From assembly GCF_004216955.1 (NCBI RefSeq), contig NZ_SGXL01000001.1:2917963-2981962 (forward strand): DNA of 64,000 nucleotides. Reading direction: 5' to 3'. The translations under genes were made by a program, and so were the position numbers. Under the pieces are notes generated by a model, which saw nothing but the letters and a program-made list of their open reading frames with translations, was not told the DNA's origin and ran no database searches. This document shows, one piece after another, positions 43,353 to 52,587 of the stretch. The stretch's first letter is position 1. Every line of letters begins with the position of its first letter. This DNA is from Fictibacillus sp. BK138 (lineage in GTDB: Bacteria; Bacillota; Bacilli; Bacillales; Fictibacillaceae).

Positions 43353-44921
43353 CTACATTTTTATATATTCGCCAGGACCTAATGGAAGTCCTAGTACATA
43401 CCAAATAGCAAATAGGATACACCAGAAAATCGTGTAGGCGATCGTGTACGGAAGCAACGACGAAATGAGGGTTCCCATCCCCATGTTCTTGTCGAACTTT
43501 TTAGCAAAAGTAAGCAGGATTGCAAAATAGGCAAGCATCGGCGTGATCGTATTTGTAATCGAATCTCCAATCCTGTACGCCATCTGTGTAAACGCCGGAC
43601 TGTAATCTAACGCCATGAACATCGGAACAAAAACCGGACCTAGTATCGCCCACTTAGCTGAGGAGCTTGCAATGAACAAGTTCACGAGCGCTGTGAACAG
43701 AATGAAAGATAGTAATAGCGGCAGTCCTGTAAATCCTGATTCTTTTAAAAAGTCAGCGCCTGTTATAGCAATGATCGATCCTAAATTGCTCCAGCTAAAA
43801 TAAGCAATCATCTGAGCTGCGATAAAGGCAAGAACGATATAATACCCCATTCCGCTCATCGCTTTCGTTAGATGCTCGGCAACATCTTTGTCGTTCTTCA
43901 ATGCTCTGGAACCGAACCCATAAGCCATCGCTGGAATTAAAAAGAATAAAAGCATGATAGGTACGAGTGAATCCATAAAAGGTGAGTCGATGAGTTCACC
44001 TGTCTTTGGATGACGAAGCATTGCTCCTTCAGGAACGGTAACGAGTAGTATGATCCCTGTGTAAACGAGGAGAGAAATTGTCGCCCACTTCAAACCTCTT
44101 TTTTCCTCTGAGGAAAGTGCCTGTTTTTTAACCTCAAGATCTTCAGGTGCTTGGTACTCACCGAGTCTCGGCTCTACAATCTTAGTCGTTACCCATACGG
44201 CTACAGGCAAAAGAACAAATGTGGAAGCTAGCATGAAGTAATAGTTCATTGCTGGATTCGCTGTATACTCTTTATCCTGAAGATGTGCTGCGGATTCTGT
44301 GAAACCAGCAAGCATGACATCGAGCATGCTGATGATGATGTTGGCACTGAATCCTCCCGCTACTGCTGCATAAGCTGCTGCAAGCCCTGCGATCGGATGA
44401 CGCCCGAGTGTTAAGAACACCATCGCTGCTACTGGCGGAAGTACAATTAGAGCAGCATCGGCAGCAGCATTTCCGACAATTCCGATGAATATAATGATAG
44501 GCAAGATAAGTGCTTTTGGTGAGGCTAGAACGACTCTGCGCATAAATGCTGAGATCAGACCTGTTGATTCAGCTAGTCCCACACCAAGCATGACAACTAG
44601 GACCAGTCCTAGAGGAGGAAAATTCACAAAGTTGCTGACCAGTTCTGTCAGCATCCGTTTAATACCCTCTTCGTTTAATAGATTCACCGCTGTAATTCTT
44701 TCATTGTTGGCTGGATTCACTGCACTCCAGCCTGTTACTCCTGCTATAAGTGATCCAATAAGGATAAGTGCTGTAATAATCACAAATAAAGTAAGAACAT
44801 CCGGTAGCTTATTTCCGTTTTTCTCTACCCAGTCCAATAGCCTGTTAAAGACGTTCTTAGGTTTTTGATCCGGCTCTGGCGGTTTTGGTGTTGGTACTGC
44901 TTTAATTGCTGAACGTGCCAT
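43353..44921 (-). CDS. AbgT-family transporter
   Basis: A 522-residue polytopic membrane protein of the AbgT family (p-aminobenzoyl-glutamate transporters; some members export sulfonamides). Landmarks: FNRLLDWVEKNGNKLPDP-like start, VVMLGVGLAESTGLISAFMRR, GNAAADAALIVLPP and FIASSSAKWAILGPVFVPMFM. Coupling with the downstream M20 hydrolase (24 bases apart) argues for uptake of a peptide-like conjugate and its hydrolysis in the cytoplasm, giving p-aminobenzoate for folate. GGGGAGG precedes the ATG. Confidence 0.92.
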   Translation of the reverse strand: MARSAIKAVPTPKPPEPDQKPKNVFNRLLDWVEKNGNKLPDVLTLFVIITALILIGSLIAGVTGWSAVNPANNERITAVNLLNEEGIKRMLTELVSNFVNFPPLGLVLVVMLGVGLAESTGLISAFMRRVVLASPKALILPIIIFIGIVGNAAADAALIVLPPVAAMVFLTLGRHPIAGLAAAYAAVAGGFSANIIISMLDVMLAGFTESAAHLQDKEYTANPAMNYYFMLASTFVLLPVAVWVTTKIVEPRLGEYQAPEDLEVKKQALSSEEKRGLKWATISLLVYTGIILLVTVPEGAMLRHPKTGELIDSPFMDSLVPIMLLFFLIPAMAYGFGSRALKNDKDVAEHLTKAMSGMGYYIVLAFIAAQMIAYFSWSNLGSIIAITGADFLKESGFTGLPLLLSFILFTALVNLFIASSSAKWAILGPVFVPMFMALDYSPAFTQMAYRIGDSITNTITPMLAYFAILLTFAKKFDKNMGMGTLISSLLPYTIAYTIFWCILFAIWYVLGLPLGPGEYIKM

Positions 44922-45180
44922 GATAATCCTCCCCTTTTGTTATGATTATTCAGAAAATTGAATTTCTTAACATTCTACAGACTGTTCGACAGGCTTTCAA
45001 GAGGGAATTAAGAACACAACTTTCTTACTACAACCTACTGTTGTCATGGGCTAAGAGGAATGTAAGGGCTTTCCTTTGCAGAATTTTCTTTCATTTTAAA
45101 ATTTACCAGTCTGACATCTTTCGCTATAATAAATCTATCATTTTGCTTTTCGAACATATCTTTTTTAAGGAGCGAACTTC

Positions 45181-45807
45181 ATGGATCTTTTGTTAAAAGA
45201 AAGTCTGAAAGCAAGCTATAACGAAAAAGCTGATTCAAGAGACAAAGCGGATATAGGAGAATGGAAGACTATTGAGTTGAAATCTTATATGGATGCCCTC
45301 AACAATGAGGAATTTCGAACAGTTCTAGATATCGGCGCAGGCTCTGGACAGCACGGTAAATATTTGTCCGATCACGGCTTTGATGTAACGTGTATCGATC
45401 TTTCTCCAAGCATGGTCGAAACATGCCGTATGAAAGGATTAAAAGCAGAAGTGATGGATTATTATACACTCGATTTCGATGCTGAATCCTTTGATGCTGT
45501 ATGGGCGATGAATACACTGCTCCACGTTCCAAAAGTGAGTCTGCCTGCTGTTCTAAAAAACATTCATACGGTCCTTAAAGAAGATGGATTGTTTTACATG
45601 GGAGTTTACGGCGGTAAAGATTCGGAAGGCGTTTGGGAAGACGATACTTATATACCAAAAAGATTCTTTTCTTTTTATACAAACGAGGACATTCAAGACG
45701 TTGTATCGCCATTATTTGAAGTGCTGAACTTTCATGTCGTTCCTGATGCTGGCGGGAGCATGGACTTTCAATCTTTATTGCTACGTAAGAAAACATTGGA
45801 TGAATAA
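45181..45807 (+). CDS. Class I SAM-dependent methyltransferase
   Basis: A 208-residue methyltransferase. Motif I VLDIGAGSGQHGKYL (about residue 45), acidic VTCIDLSPSMVE and the post-motif FDAVWAMNTLLHVPK are all present. It lacks extra domains, so a small-molecule substrate is likely but not identifiable. AAGGAGCGAACTTC gives a good ribosome site. It stands alone, divergent from the AbgT operon. Confidence 0.87.
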   Translation: MDLLLKESLKASYNEKADSRDKADIGEWKTIELKSYMDALNNEEFRTVLDIGAGSGQHGKYLSDHGFDVTCIDLSPSMVETCRMKGLKAEVMDYYTLDFDAESFDAVWAMNTLLHVPKVSLPAVLKNIHTVLKEDGLFYMGVYGGKDSEGVWEDDTYIPKRFFSFYTNEDIQDVVSPLFEVLNFHVVPDAGGSMDFQSLLLRKKTLDE

Positions 45808-45808
45808 C

Positions 45809-45836
45809 AAAAAGCTCCTCGATGGAGGGGCTTTTT
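45809..45836. terminator. Bidirectional terminator (methyltransferase / GNAT)
   Basis: AAAAAGCTCCTC and GGAGGGGCTTTTT arms around GAT, lying between converging genes. Confidence 0.88.
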
Positions 45837-46344
45837 AGATTTTTCTCATATATTGGAATGAAATGTGACCGGTTCGTCTACTTACCTTTTCGGATTGTTT
45901 TACAAATCCCCTCGCCTCATAAAAAGGAATTCCTTTTTCATTACCCTTTTGCGCTGAAACCCATTGTTCTTTAATCCCTAGACTTTTTTGATAATCCGTA
46001 TAAAAGCTTAACAGTTTACTGCCAATTCCCAACCCTCGCTTATCGGGATCCATATAAAAGACGTAGATCTCACCTATTCCGTCACCGGTTGTTCCACCGC
46101 CAATTGCCCCTGCTACATGACCTTCCTCTTCCACAACGAAATAACCGTGCCAATCCTCACTGAACTCCGTGACTTCTTTCAAGATCCTATCGTGGTTATA
46201 ATAGTCTTCAATAACCTGCTCTACATACGCGTCATCTTCCAAATAACCGTATGTTGCTCTCCATCCTTCTGAACAAACTTTAGCTATTCCTGCCACATGT
46301 TTTGTTCCTGCTTTTTTTAATGTAAGCCCCGCTAAATTCTTCAT
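45835..46344 (-). CDS. GNAT-family N-acetyltransferase
   Basis: A 169-residue GNAT enzyme with the acetyl-CoA motif YMDPDKRGLGIGSKLLSFY (about residues 100-118) and the later FYEARGFVKQSEKVSR signature near the C-terminus. Its substrate is unknown. The ATG at 46344 has AGAGGTGG 5 bases upstream; a GTG three codons earlier lies inside that site. It is monocistronic. Confidence 0.87.
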   Translation of the reverse strand: MKNLAGLTLKKAGTKHVAGIAKVCSEGWRATYGYLEDDAYVEQVIEDYYNHDRILKEVTEFSEDWHGYFVVEEEGHVAGAIGGGTTGDGIGEIYVFYMDPDKRGLGIGSKLLSFYTDYQKSLGIKEQWVSAQKGNEKGIPFYEARGFVKQSEKVSRRTGHISFQYMRKI

Positions 46345-46461
46345 TTTTTCCACCTCTTTTATTCACTTCTAACCCCAATTATAATCTATTTTTTGGTAAA
46401 ATAGAGATATACATCTCAGTCAGTCAAAGGTCTATTTAACCTATGAAAGGCGGACGATTTT

Positions 46462-47157
46462 TTGACAAAATTGATTACTAAAAATGAACATGTTTATGAC
46501 ATGCTGGACTCGCTTTTACGTGATGAAGGTGCATTCTGGAATTCTTTTTATGAAGATCGAAATAAGAAGATTCCTTTTTTTATTGACGCACCGGACGAGA
46601 ATCTAGTGGACTATATGGAAAAAGGCATTATTAAGCGTGGGCGGGTTCTTGAGCTAGGATGCGGACCTGGACGAAACGCTATCTATCTAGCAGAACAAGG
46701 GTTTGAGGTGGATGCTGTTGATCTTTCGAGCGAAGGGCTTCAATGGGCACGTGAACGAGCGGATGAAAAAGGCGTTCATGTTAACTTCATTCAAGGCAAT
46801 ATCTTTAAACTCGACATCCCTCAGGATGAATACGATCTAATCTATGATTCTGGCTGTTTTCATCATGTCCCTCCTCACAGAAGAGTGAGCTACCTTCATC
46901 TATTAAACAATTGTTTAAAAGCCGGCGGGCATTTTGCGATAACGTGTTTTGATGCAGAAGGAATGGGACTTGATTTACCGGATGAAGAAGTTTATCGAGA
47001 GCGGACGATGAAAGGCGGCCTCGGTTATACATTTGAAAAGATGCGTGAGGTATTTTCAGGTTTTGAGGAGCTCGAACTTCGTAAAATGAAAGAAGTGAAG
47101 CAGCCCGCAGACACGTTTGGTTTGCCATTTTTATGGGCTGGATTATATAAAAAATAA
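46462..47157 (+). CDS. Class I SAM-dependent methyltransferase
   Basis: A 231-residue methyltransferase with motif I VLELGCGPGRNAIYLAEQG (about residue 60), VDAVDLSSEG and the DLIYDSGCFHHVPPHRR active-site region, similar to thiopurine/tellurite-type (TehB-like) methyltransferases. It uses a TTG start after GGCGGA. The substrate is unknown. It ends just before a strong terminator. Confidence 0.87.
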   Translation: MTKLITKNEHVYDMLDSLLRDEGAFWNSFYEDRNKKIPFFIDAPDENLVDYMEKGIIKRGRVLELGCGPGRNAIYLAEQGFEVDAVDLSSEGLQWARERADEKGVHVNFIQGNIFKLDIPQDEYDLIYDSGCFHHVPPHRRVSYLHLLNNCLKAGGHFAITCFDAEGMGLDLPDEEVYRERTMKGGLGYTFEKMREVFSGFEELELRKMKEVKQPADTFGLPFLWAGLYKK

Positions 47158-47160
47158 AAA

Positions 47161-47215
47161 GGGGCTGTCCCAAAAGTAAGGTAAACTTACTTTTGGGAGC
47201 CCCGAATTTTTTATT
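47161..47215 (+). terminator. Strong terminator after the methyltransferase gene
   Basis: A nearly perfect 17-bp stem, GGGGCT-CCCAAAAGTAAG against CTTACTTTTGGG-AGCCCC, around GTAAA, followed by TTTTTTATTTT. Confidence 0.9.
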
Positions 47216-47218
47216 TTA

Positions 47219-47247
47219 CCAAAATAAAAAATAAAAAATAAAAAATA
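47219..47247. repeat. AT-only 7-bp microsatellite
   Basis: A run of AAAATAA-type 7-mers (about four copies) immediately follows the terminator. Confidence 0.7.
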
Positions 47248-47301
47248 ATCCCAAATTTAGTTATCTTGGCCGGTGCTAAGCAACCTAAATATAAGTACTA
47301 T

Positions 47302-47415
47302 TTTATTTATGAGCCTTGGAGAAGATTTATGGGCCTTCAAACAAGTTTATGGTCCTTTAAAATTTTTTATGAGCCTTCAAATTTTTTTATGAGCCTTCAA
47401 AATGTTTTATAGACT
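47302..47415. repeat. Imperfect tandem repeat, 20-bp period (5-6 units)
   Basis: TTAT ends at 47310, 47330, 47350, 47370, 47390 and 47410, exactly 20 bases apart, each followed by GAGCCTTCAAA-like variants. It lies between converging genes (methyltransferase and helicase). The unit differs from that of the other two 20-bp arrays but has the same period. Confidence 0.8.
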
Positions 47416-47440
47416 ATTCGACAAACCACCCGAAAAAAAT

Positions 47441-49723
47441 TTACCCCTTCAGCACAACAAAATCCCGCCATTCTTCTGGAAGCATCTCCACATATTTGCG
47501 GCTTAAAAACCGGTCGTCTACGAGGACAAGCGTTCCGCGGTCCTCCTCAGATCTGATCACCCTGCCTCCAGCCTGCAGCACTTTGTTCATGCCCGGATAA
47601 ACGTATGCAAAATCATAGCCATTCTTCCCTGCGCTTTGAAAATAATCCTTCATCGTATCGCGCTCTAACCCGACTTGCGGCAATCCGACGCCAATGATTA
47701 CTGCACCTGTTAAGCGGTCTCCTTTTAAATCAATTCCTTCTGAAAAAATGCCGCCCATGACAGCAAAGCCAACAAGCGATTGCTCCCCGGCTGTATCAAA
47801 ATTGGCCAGGAATTTCTCACGCTCCTCTTCTGACATAGCAGGGTGCTGAACAATAGGATGAAATGCTGGGTCTTCTTCCAAAAGCCGATCTACCACATCG
47901 GTCATATAGCGATAGGACGGGAAAAAGACAAGATAATTCCCCGGCCGCTTATTTACAAGATCCATAATCATTTCCTTTATCGGTTCGATCGACTTTTCTC
48001 TATCTCTGAAACGAGTAGATAGAGGCTGAATAAAGACATCCAGCTGCTCCTTCTCGTAAGGTGACGGCATGCGTATCACATAGTCTTCCTCCCCGCCTCC
48101 AAGCATCTCCATAAAATAGGATAGCGGAGAAAGAGTAGCAGAGAAGAAAATGCGCGAGCCATATTTTTTCCCTGTTTGAAAAAGCAGCTGCGACGGATCC
48201 ATGCAGAACAAACGAACCACAACTTCGCTTTTAAGCACATCAATAAATGTTACAAATCTCTCATCATAAAAATCTGATATCTTTACCATCTGAAGCGCAG
48301 CAAAATAGGCTTCAAGCAATTGCTCATCACTTTCACCGCTTGCCAGCAACTGTTCTGCCTGCACCAGAAAATCATCCAAACAGCTGATAAAGTCTATAGG
48401 CAGCTCTTGAACAGCAACCTGCTTCTCTCCGTGTTCTTTTTTCAGTTTCAGCATTTCGTCATTTACTGCTTTAGCTGTTCTCCATAGCCTCTCGTTCTTT
48501 CCTTTGTATTCCCGGGAAAGCTGCAGAAACGCTGATTTCTGCAGTTCTGCAGAATACATACTGCGCGCGCGATCTACGAGATTATGCGCTTCATCCATGA
48601 GCAGGATCGTCTTTTTCTTTTGTTCTTCAAACAACCGTTTAAAAGATACACGCGGATCAAACACGTAGTTGTAGTCACAGATCACGCCATCGGCCGCATA
48701 TGCCAGATCAATCGAGAATTCAAACGGACAGACTTTATGTTTTTGGGCATATTGAGAGATGACATCACGATTCATTATCGTTTCATTTTTTATAATATCT
48801 AGTACCGCACTATTGATCCGATCAAAATACCCGTCAGCAAATTCACAGTATGAAGAGTCGCAGCGCGTTTCCTCTTTAAAACAAACCTTGTCTTTCGCCG
48901 TAATGGTTACACTCTGAAAGAACAGACCTTTTTCATTCATGAGTTGAAGGGCTTCTTCTGCATTCTTTCGGTTCAGTGTTTTGGCTGTAAGATAAAAAAT
49001 CTTTTCTGCCTTTTCCTCTCCCAAGGCTTTAACAGCAGGAAAAAGGGTAGAAATCGTCTTCCCAGTCCCCGTTGGAGCATTAGCAAAAAGTGTTTTTTTA
49101 TCTGCGATCGTCTTATAGACCGCTCCTGCAAAATTCCGCTGTCCGTTTCGGTAATGATCGAACGGAAAAGGAAGTTCTCGGATGCTTGCGTTTCTCTGCC
49201 GCAGGTTCTCTAACCGAAGTTTTGCATAAGGAGCATAGCTTTTTACGATGTGGAGAACGAACTCCTCGAGCTCTGGTAAGGTACAGGTTTCCTGAAACCT
49301 TTTTTGTTCACCAGACTCCACCTGCACATATGTGAGCTGAACCTTCACTTCGTCTTTTTCTTCTTTTTTTAAGTACATATAGGCGTAGCACTTTACCTGA
49401 GCCCAGTGGACGGGGTAAGAATCTTTCTTTATATCATCTAATTGTTTTGCCGTTGATTTGATCTCATCAATCGTCACAAGATCTTCTTCCTGCAAAAGAC
49501 CGTCACAGCGGCCTTCTACGATGTAATCGATCTCTTCAAACGCATAGCTCATCTGCAAAAATACTTCTGCAGCATCTTTTTCACCATAGGTTTTTTGTAT
49601 CGTTTGATGAGCTTTCGTACCCTCTATTAATGAGGATGTCGTCTTAAATCCTGATTCAATACTTCCTGAACGGAATACATATTCGACAAGTGATCGAACA
49701 GATATTTTTACAGATTGAGGCAT
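47441..49723 (-). CDS. XPD/DinG-like Fe-S DNA helicase with N-terminal nuclease-like domain
   Basis: A 760-residue superfamily 2 helicase. An N-terminal region of about 190 residues looks like a PD-(D/E)xK fold (VEGRCDGLL ... VTIDEIKSTAK ... HWAQVKCYAYMY). The helicase part has Walker A ANAPTGTGKTIST, DEAH box LLMDEAHNLVDRAR, the VRVIRSEEDRG-type motif VI (GGRVIRSEEDRGT), and four Cys in KVCFKEETRCDSSYCEF and HKVCPFEF that fit the XPD Fe-S cluster. It probably unwinds damaged or structured DNA 5' to 3'. The ATG at 49723 follows TAGGTGAATTC. Confidence 0.88.
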   Translation of the reverse strand: MPQSVKISVRSLVEYVFRSGSIESGFKTTSSLIEGTKAHQTIQKTYGEKDAAEVFLQMSYAFEEIDYIVEGRCDGLLQEEDLVTIDEIKSTAKQLDDIKKDSYPVHWAQVKCYAYMYLKKEEKDEVKVQLTYVQVESGEQKRFQETCTLPELEEFVLHIVKSYAPYAKLRLENLRQRNASIRELPFPFDHYRNGQRNFAGAVYKTIADKKTLFANAPTGTGKTISTLFPAVKALGEEKAEKIFYLTAKTLNRKNAEEALQLMNEKGLFFQSVTITAKDKVCFKEETRCDSSYCEFADGYFDRINSAVLDIIKNETIMNRDVISQYAQKHKVCPFEFSIDLAYAADGVICDYNYVFDPRVSFKRLFEEQKKKTILLMDEAHNLVDRARSMYSAELQKSAFLQLSREYKGKNERLWRTAKAVNDEMLKLKKEHGEKQVAVQELPIDFISCLDDFLVQAEQLLASGESDEQLLEAYFAALQMVKISDFYDERFVTFIDVLKSEVVVRLFCMDPSQLLFQTGKKYGSRIFFSATLSPLSYFMEMLGGGEEDYVIRMPSPYEKEQLDVFIQPLSTRFRDREKSIEPIKEMIMDLVNKRPGNYLVFFPSYRYMTDVVDRLLEEDPAFHPIVQHPAMSEEEREKFLANFDTAGEQSLVGFAVMGGIFSEGIDLKGDRLTGAVIIGVGLPQVGLERDTMKDYFQSAGKNGYDFAYVYPGMNKVLQAGGRVIRSEEDRGTLVLVDDRFLSRKYVEMLPEEWRDFVVLKG

Positions 49724-49936
49724 GAATTCACCTACCGATTCCAATCAATAATTTATAGTTTAATAGTAACATAATGCACTTGAGTTCACTCAACCACTTC
49801 CAGTATTTTGTATTTCCTTGCTACCTATGTTTAAAAATAGTACTATTCTTGAAAATTGCTATTGCTACTCAATACTTTTATGATAAAATTTAAACTGTTT
49901 GAAAGCGATTACATAAATGTCTGGGGGCTAAATAAT

Positions 49937-50896
49937 ATGTCTACACAAACTACTTCACTAGTTAAAACATTAAACCTAAAAAACTTTACGCACGGCACAT
50001 CTGAACAGCGCAAAGAGTTTGCTGCTCAATTTGAAGCTGGTCTGAAAGAAACAGGTTTTATCATTTTAGAAGGTCATGGTGTGAATACTCACTTGATCGA
50101 GAAAAACTATGAACTATGGGAAAAGTTTTTCACACTTGATACAGAAATTAAGCAAAAGTATGAAGGTGTTGAAGGCGGAGCGCGCGGATACACTGGATTC
50201 GGCAAAGAACATGCGAAGAACCGTTCAGTTGGAGACTTAAAAGAATTCTTCCATGTGGGCCAAGAGCTTCCTGTCGGACACCCGCTTTCAGGTGATTATG
50301 CAGCTAACGTTTGGCCTGAAGAAGTGGCAGAGCTTCGTCAATATGCGTTGAACTTCTATCGTGAGTTGGAGCGTGTGGCTCGCAACATGCTTGAAGCACT
50401 TGCGATTCAAATGGACCTTCGTCCAAGATTTTTTGCTGACATGATCCAAGACGGAAACAGCATTCTTCGTGCAATCCACTACCCGCCGCTTGATGATTCA
50501 ATGGATAAAGGTGCGATTCGTGCAGGTGAGCATGAAGACATTAACTTGATCACTCTTTTAGTAGAATCAACGGCTTCTGGCTTAGAGCTTCTAACTCGTG
50601 AAGGAGAATGGGTGCCTGTTAAAGCTGAAAAAGGAAAAATTATCGTTGACGCTGGGGACATGCTTTCCCGCATCACGAACGAAGTGATCCCGGCAACTAC
50701 TCACCGTGTAGTAAACCCTGAAGGCGAGAACACATCTCGTTATTCCATGCCGTTCTTCGTACACCCATATCCGAATTCATTGCTGGAGACGATTCCTTCA
50801 TGCATCTCTGCAGATAACCCTGAGAAGTATCCGCCGATCACAGCTGGTGACTTCTTATATGAGCGTCTCGTTGAAATTGGTCTGATCAAAAAATAA
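49937..50896 (+). CDS. 2-oxoglutarate/Fe(II)-dependent oxygenase (isopenicillin N synthase-like)
   Basis: A 319-residue dioxygenase of the IPNS/flavonol synthase-like family. The Fe triad is HEDINLITLL (His and Asp, about residues 202-204) and THRVVNP (His about 255); the 2-oxoglutarate Arg-x-Ser is in SRYSMPFF. The N-terminal DIOX_N domain (FEAGLKETGFIILEGHGV) is complete. The substrate is unknown. The ATG at 49937 with TGGGGGCTAAATAAT upstream is chosen rather than an earlier frame opening. It is monocistronic. Confidence 0.88.
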   Translation: MSTQTTSLVKTLNLKNFTHGTSEQRKEFAAQFEAGLKETGFIILEGHGVNTHLIEKNYELWEKFFTLDTEIKQKYEGVEGGARGYTGFGKEHAKNRSVGDLKEFFHVGQELPVGHPLSGDYAANVWPEEVAELRQYALNFYRELERVARNMLEALAIQMDLRPRFFADMIQDGNSILRAIHYPPLDDSMDKGAIRAGEHEDINLITLLVESTASGLELLTREGEWVPVKAEKGKIIVDAGDMLSRITNEVIPATTHRVVNPEGENTSRYSMPFFVHPYPNSLLETIPSCISADNPEKYPPITAGDFLYERLVEIGLIKK

Positions 50897-50902
50897 GCAC
50901 AC

Positions 50903-50936
50903 AAAAAGCTGGTCCTAAAAGGATCAGCTTTTTTTA
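50903..50936 (+). terminator. Terminator of the 2OG oxygenase gene
   Basis: AAAAAGCTGGTCC and GGATCAGCTTTTTTT arms around TAAAA; it also faces the convergent gene. Confidence 0.9.
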
Positions 50937-51416
50937 TTGTACAACATGCCCGCTATAAGGTTTTTCCCACTCTCTTTCTTGCATTGTTTGCAGCATGCCT
51001 ACCTTCCAATTATTCTTTTTATTAAAAGAAATATATACATCCCGATATTTTTTCTCTTGGCCGTTTTCCACCATAACGAGATCGACATAGCCAATAGGCC
51101 AGCCGTCGTCCATACGGATACTTAAATTTTCGTAAGACTTTATGTAAGTCCCTTCTGTAAACAACTTCTTGTTCCTGTTTACCCAAGTGTCTTTTGCTTT
51201 TTCCTCAGATATCGTAACATCTTCGTCATACCCACCATTGTAAAAATAAATCAGATCAAACGCTTCTTCAAAGTTTTGATTCGCTGCTTGTTTTAAAAAC
51301 TGTGACGCTTGCTGGCTAGCTTGGAATCTCACCCATAGATCAGGTCCTAAAAGTATAGAAAAAGCAATGAAAAAAAGTCCTGTTACGATCCATATAACTT
51401 TTCTAAAGTTTTTCAT
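50934..51416 (-). CDS. Membrane-anchored protein of unknown function
   Basis: A 160-residue protein with one N-terminal membrane helix (VIWIVTGLFFIAFSILLG) and an extracellular NTF2/DUF4878-like region (FLKQAANQNFEEAFDLIYFYNGG, then a beta-rich end with VDLVMVENGQEKKYRDVYISF). No specific function is recognised. AGAGG is 8 bases before the ATG. It is monocistronic. Confidence 0.75.
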   Translation of the reverse strand: MKNFRKVIWIVTGLFFIAFSILLGPDLWVRFQASQQASQFLKQAANQNFEEAFDLIYFYNGGYDEDVTISEEKAKDTWVNRNKKLFTEGTYIKSYENLSIRMDDGWPIGYVDLVMVENGQEKKYRDVYISFNKKNNWKVGMLQTMQEREWEKPYSGHVVQ

Positions 51417-51498
51417 AAAAATACCTCTGTTCTGTTTTCTCTATACTATCCATTTATTGTAATTATTGCTATGTAAATTTCATGACAGATTCATGATG

Positions 51499-51530
51499 AA
51501 AAAAAACAGCCCTCTTATTCTGAGGACTGT
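51499..51530 (-). terminator. Terminator of mscL
   Basis: ACAGTCCTC and GAGGGCTGT arms around AGAATAA run into eight T residues on the minus strand; the hairpin overlaps the mscL stop codon. Confidence 0.85.
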
Positions 51531-51976
51531 CTAACTACGGCATCATCATTTAAATCTGCTGTACAGTTTTGACACTTAACTGCTCTTAACGGTATTGTAG
51601 ACAAGCAATATTTGCATTCTTTTGTATCCGGTTCTTTCACTTCTTCTTTCTTTTTCAAACGGTTGATCTGCTTCACAACTAGGAAAATAACAAGAGCGAT
51701 AATTAAGAAATTGATGAGCGTATTTATAAAAAGTCCATAATTCAGTGTTGCTGCTCCTGCTTTTTGGGCTTCAGCCAAAGAGGAATAATCCCCTTTTCCG
51801 AGGTTTATGTATAAGTTGCTAAAATCTACTTTTCCTAGCAATAGACCGATTGGAGGCATGATCACATCTTCAACTAAAGAAGTTACAATCTTTCCAAATG
51901 CTGCCCCGATGATTACCCCAATGGCAAGGTCCATCACGTTTCCGCGCATAATAAAAGTCTTAAATTCGTTCCACAT
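51515..51976 (-). CDS. mscL: Large-conductance mechanosensitive channel MscL
   Basis: A 153-residue MscL with the canonical amphipathic N-terminus [18 protein letters not shown], first membrane helix [16 protein letters not shown], second helix [15 protein letters not shown] and a conserved C-terminal helix region. The tail ends with a [18 protein letters not shown] zinc-ribbon-like segment, which is an addition seen in some Bacillus homologues. It releases solutes during osmotic downshift. AAAGGA lies about 10 bases before the ATG. Confidence 0.96.
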   Translation of the reverse strand: MWNEFKTFIMRGNVMDLAIGVIIGAAFGKIVTSLVEDVIMPPIGLLLGKVDFSNLYINLGKGDYSSLAEAQKAGAATLNYGLFINTLINFLIIALVIFLVVKQINRLKKKEEVKEPDTKECKYCLSTIPLRAVKCQNCTADLNDDAVVRQSSE

Positions 51977-52040
51977 CTAATTCTATTCCTTTCTACATGG
52001 CTATTTATATGTATAACCATACAATAGATCCCTTAAAACT

Positions 52041-52586
52041 TCAGCTATTAAATCTCTTTAAATCGACTGTAAAAAGATCCTTCATATCTGTACACACATC
52101 TTCATCAAACACCAGCTCGAGTAACTCCACACTTTCAATTCGGGCAGTAAAAGGCCCCAAATGTTTTACTGAGTAATCAAAAGCCTCTACCAGCTTTTCA
52201 TGTGTCAGATGACTTGCAATCGTACAATGAGGAACCCACTGTGATGGCGCATATAAAGACTTCGGGTCGATTACTCCTTTAAATCGTTCATGATAACTAG
52301 TGTGAAAGTCTGTTAAATTCGAATCTTTAGTAGGTGCTGCGTACAATGTTCCACTGTTTAAAAACATGCCGATAGACGGAAAAAACAACTGAATCGCAGA
52401 CTGATTCATAAAGTACTTCTCCATTTCTTTTTTAAACAGCTCTACTTCCAGATCATTATGAGTGGCAATCGTAACATGCGGTCTCATACCGTAATCAGCT
52501 ATGCCTGCCTTTTTCATTCCATCTCTTAATTTATCTATTTTTTCTTCGGTTTCCCGATCTAGAAATCCCAGAATTCCGTACATCAT
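52041..52586 (-). CDS. 2'-5' RNA ligase / cyclic phosphodiesterase (2H) superfamily protein
   Basis: A 181-residue 2H phosphoesterase with the two signature motifs: HVTIAT (about residue 38) and HCTIAS (about residue 119). Such proteins hydrolyse or ligate 2'-5' or cyclic phosphodiesters of RNA and nucleotides. The substrate is unknown. AGGAGCTGAT precedes two adjacent ATGs. It follows the small membrane-protein gene by one base, so they share a transcript. Confidence 0.87.
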   Translation of the reverse strand: MMYGILGFLDRETEEKIDKLRDGMKKAGIADYGMRPHVTIATHNDLEVELFKKEMEKYFMNQSAIQLFFPSIGMFLNSGTLYAAPTKDSNLTDFHTSYHERFKGVIDPKSLYAPSQWVPHCTIASHLTHEKLVEAFDYSVKHLGPFTARIESVELLELVFDEDVCTDMKDLFTVDLKRFNS

Positions 52587-52587
52587 A

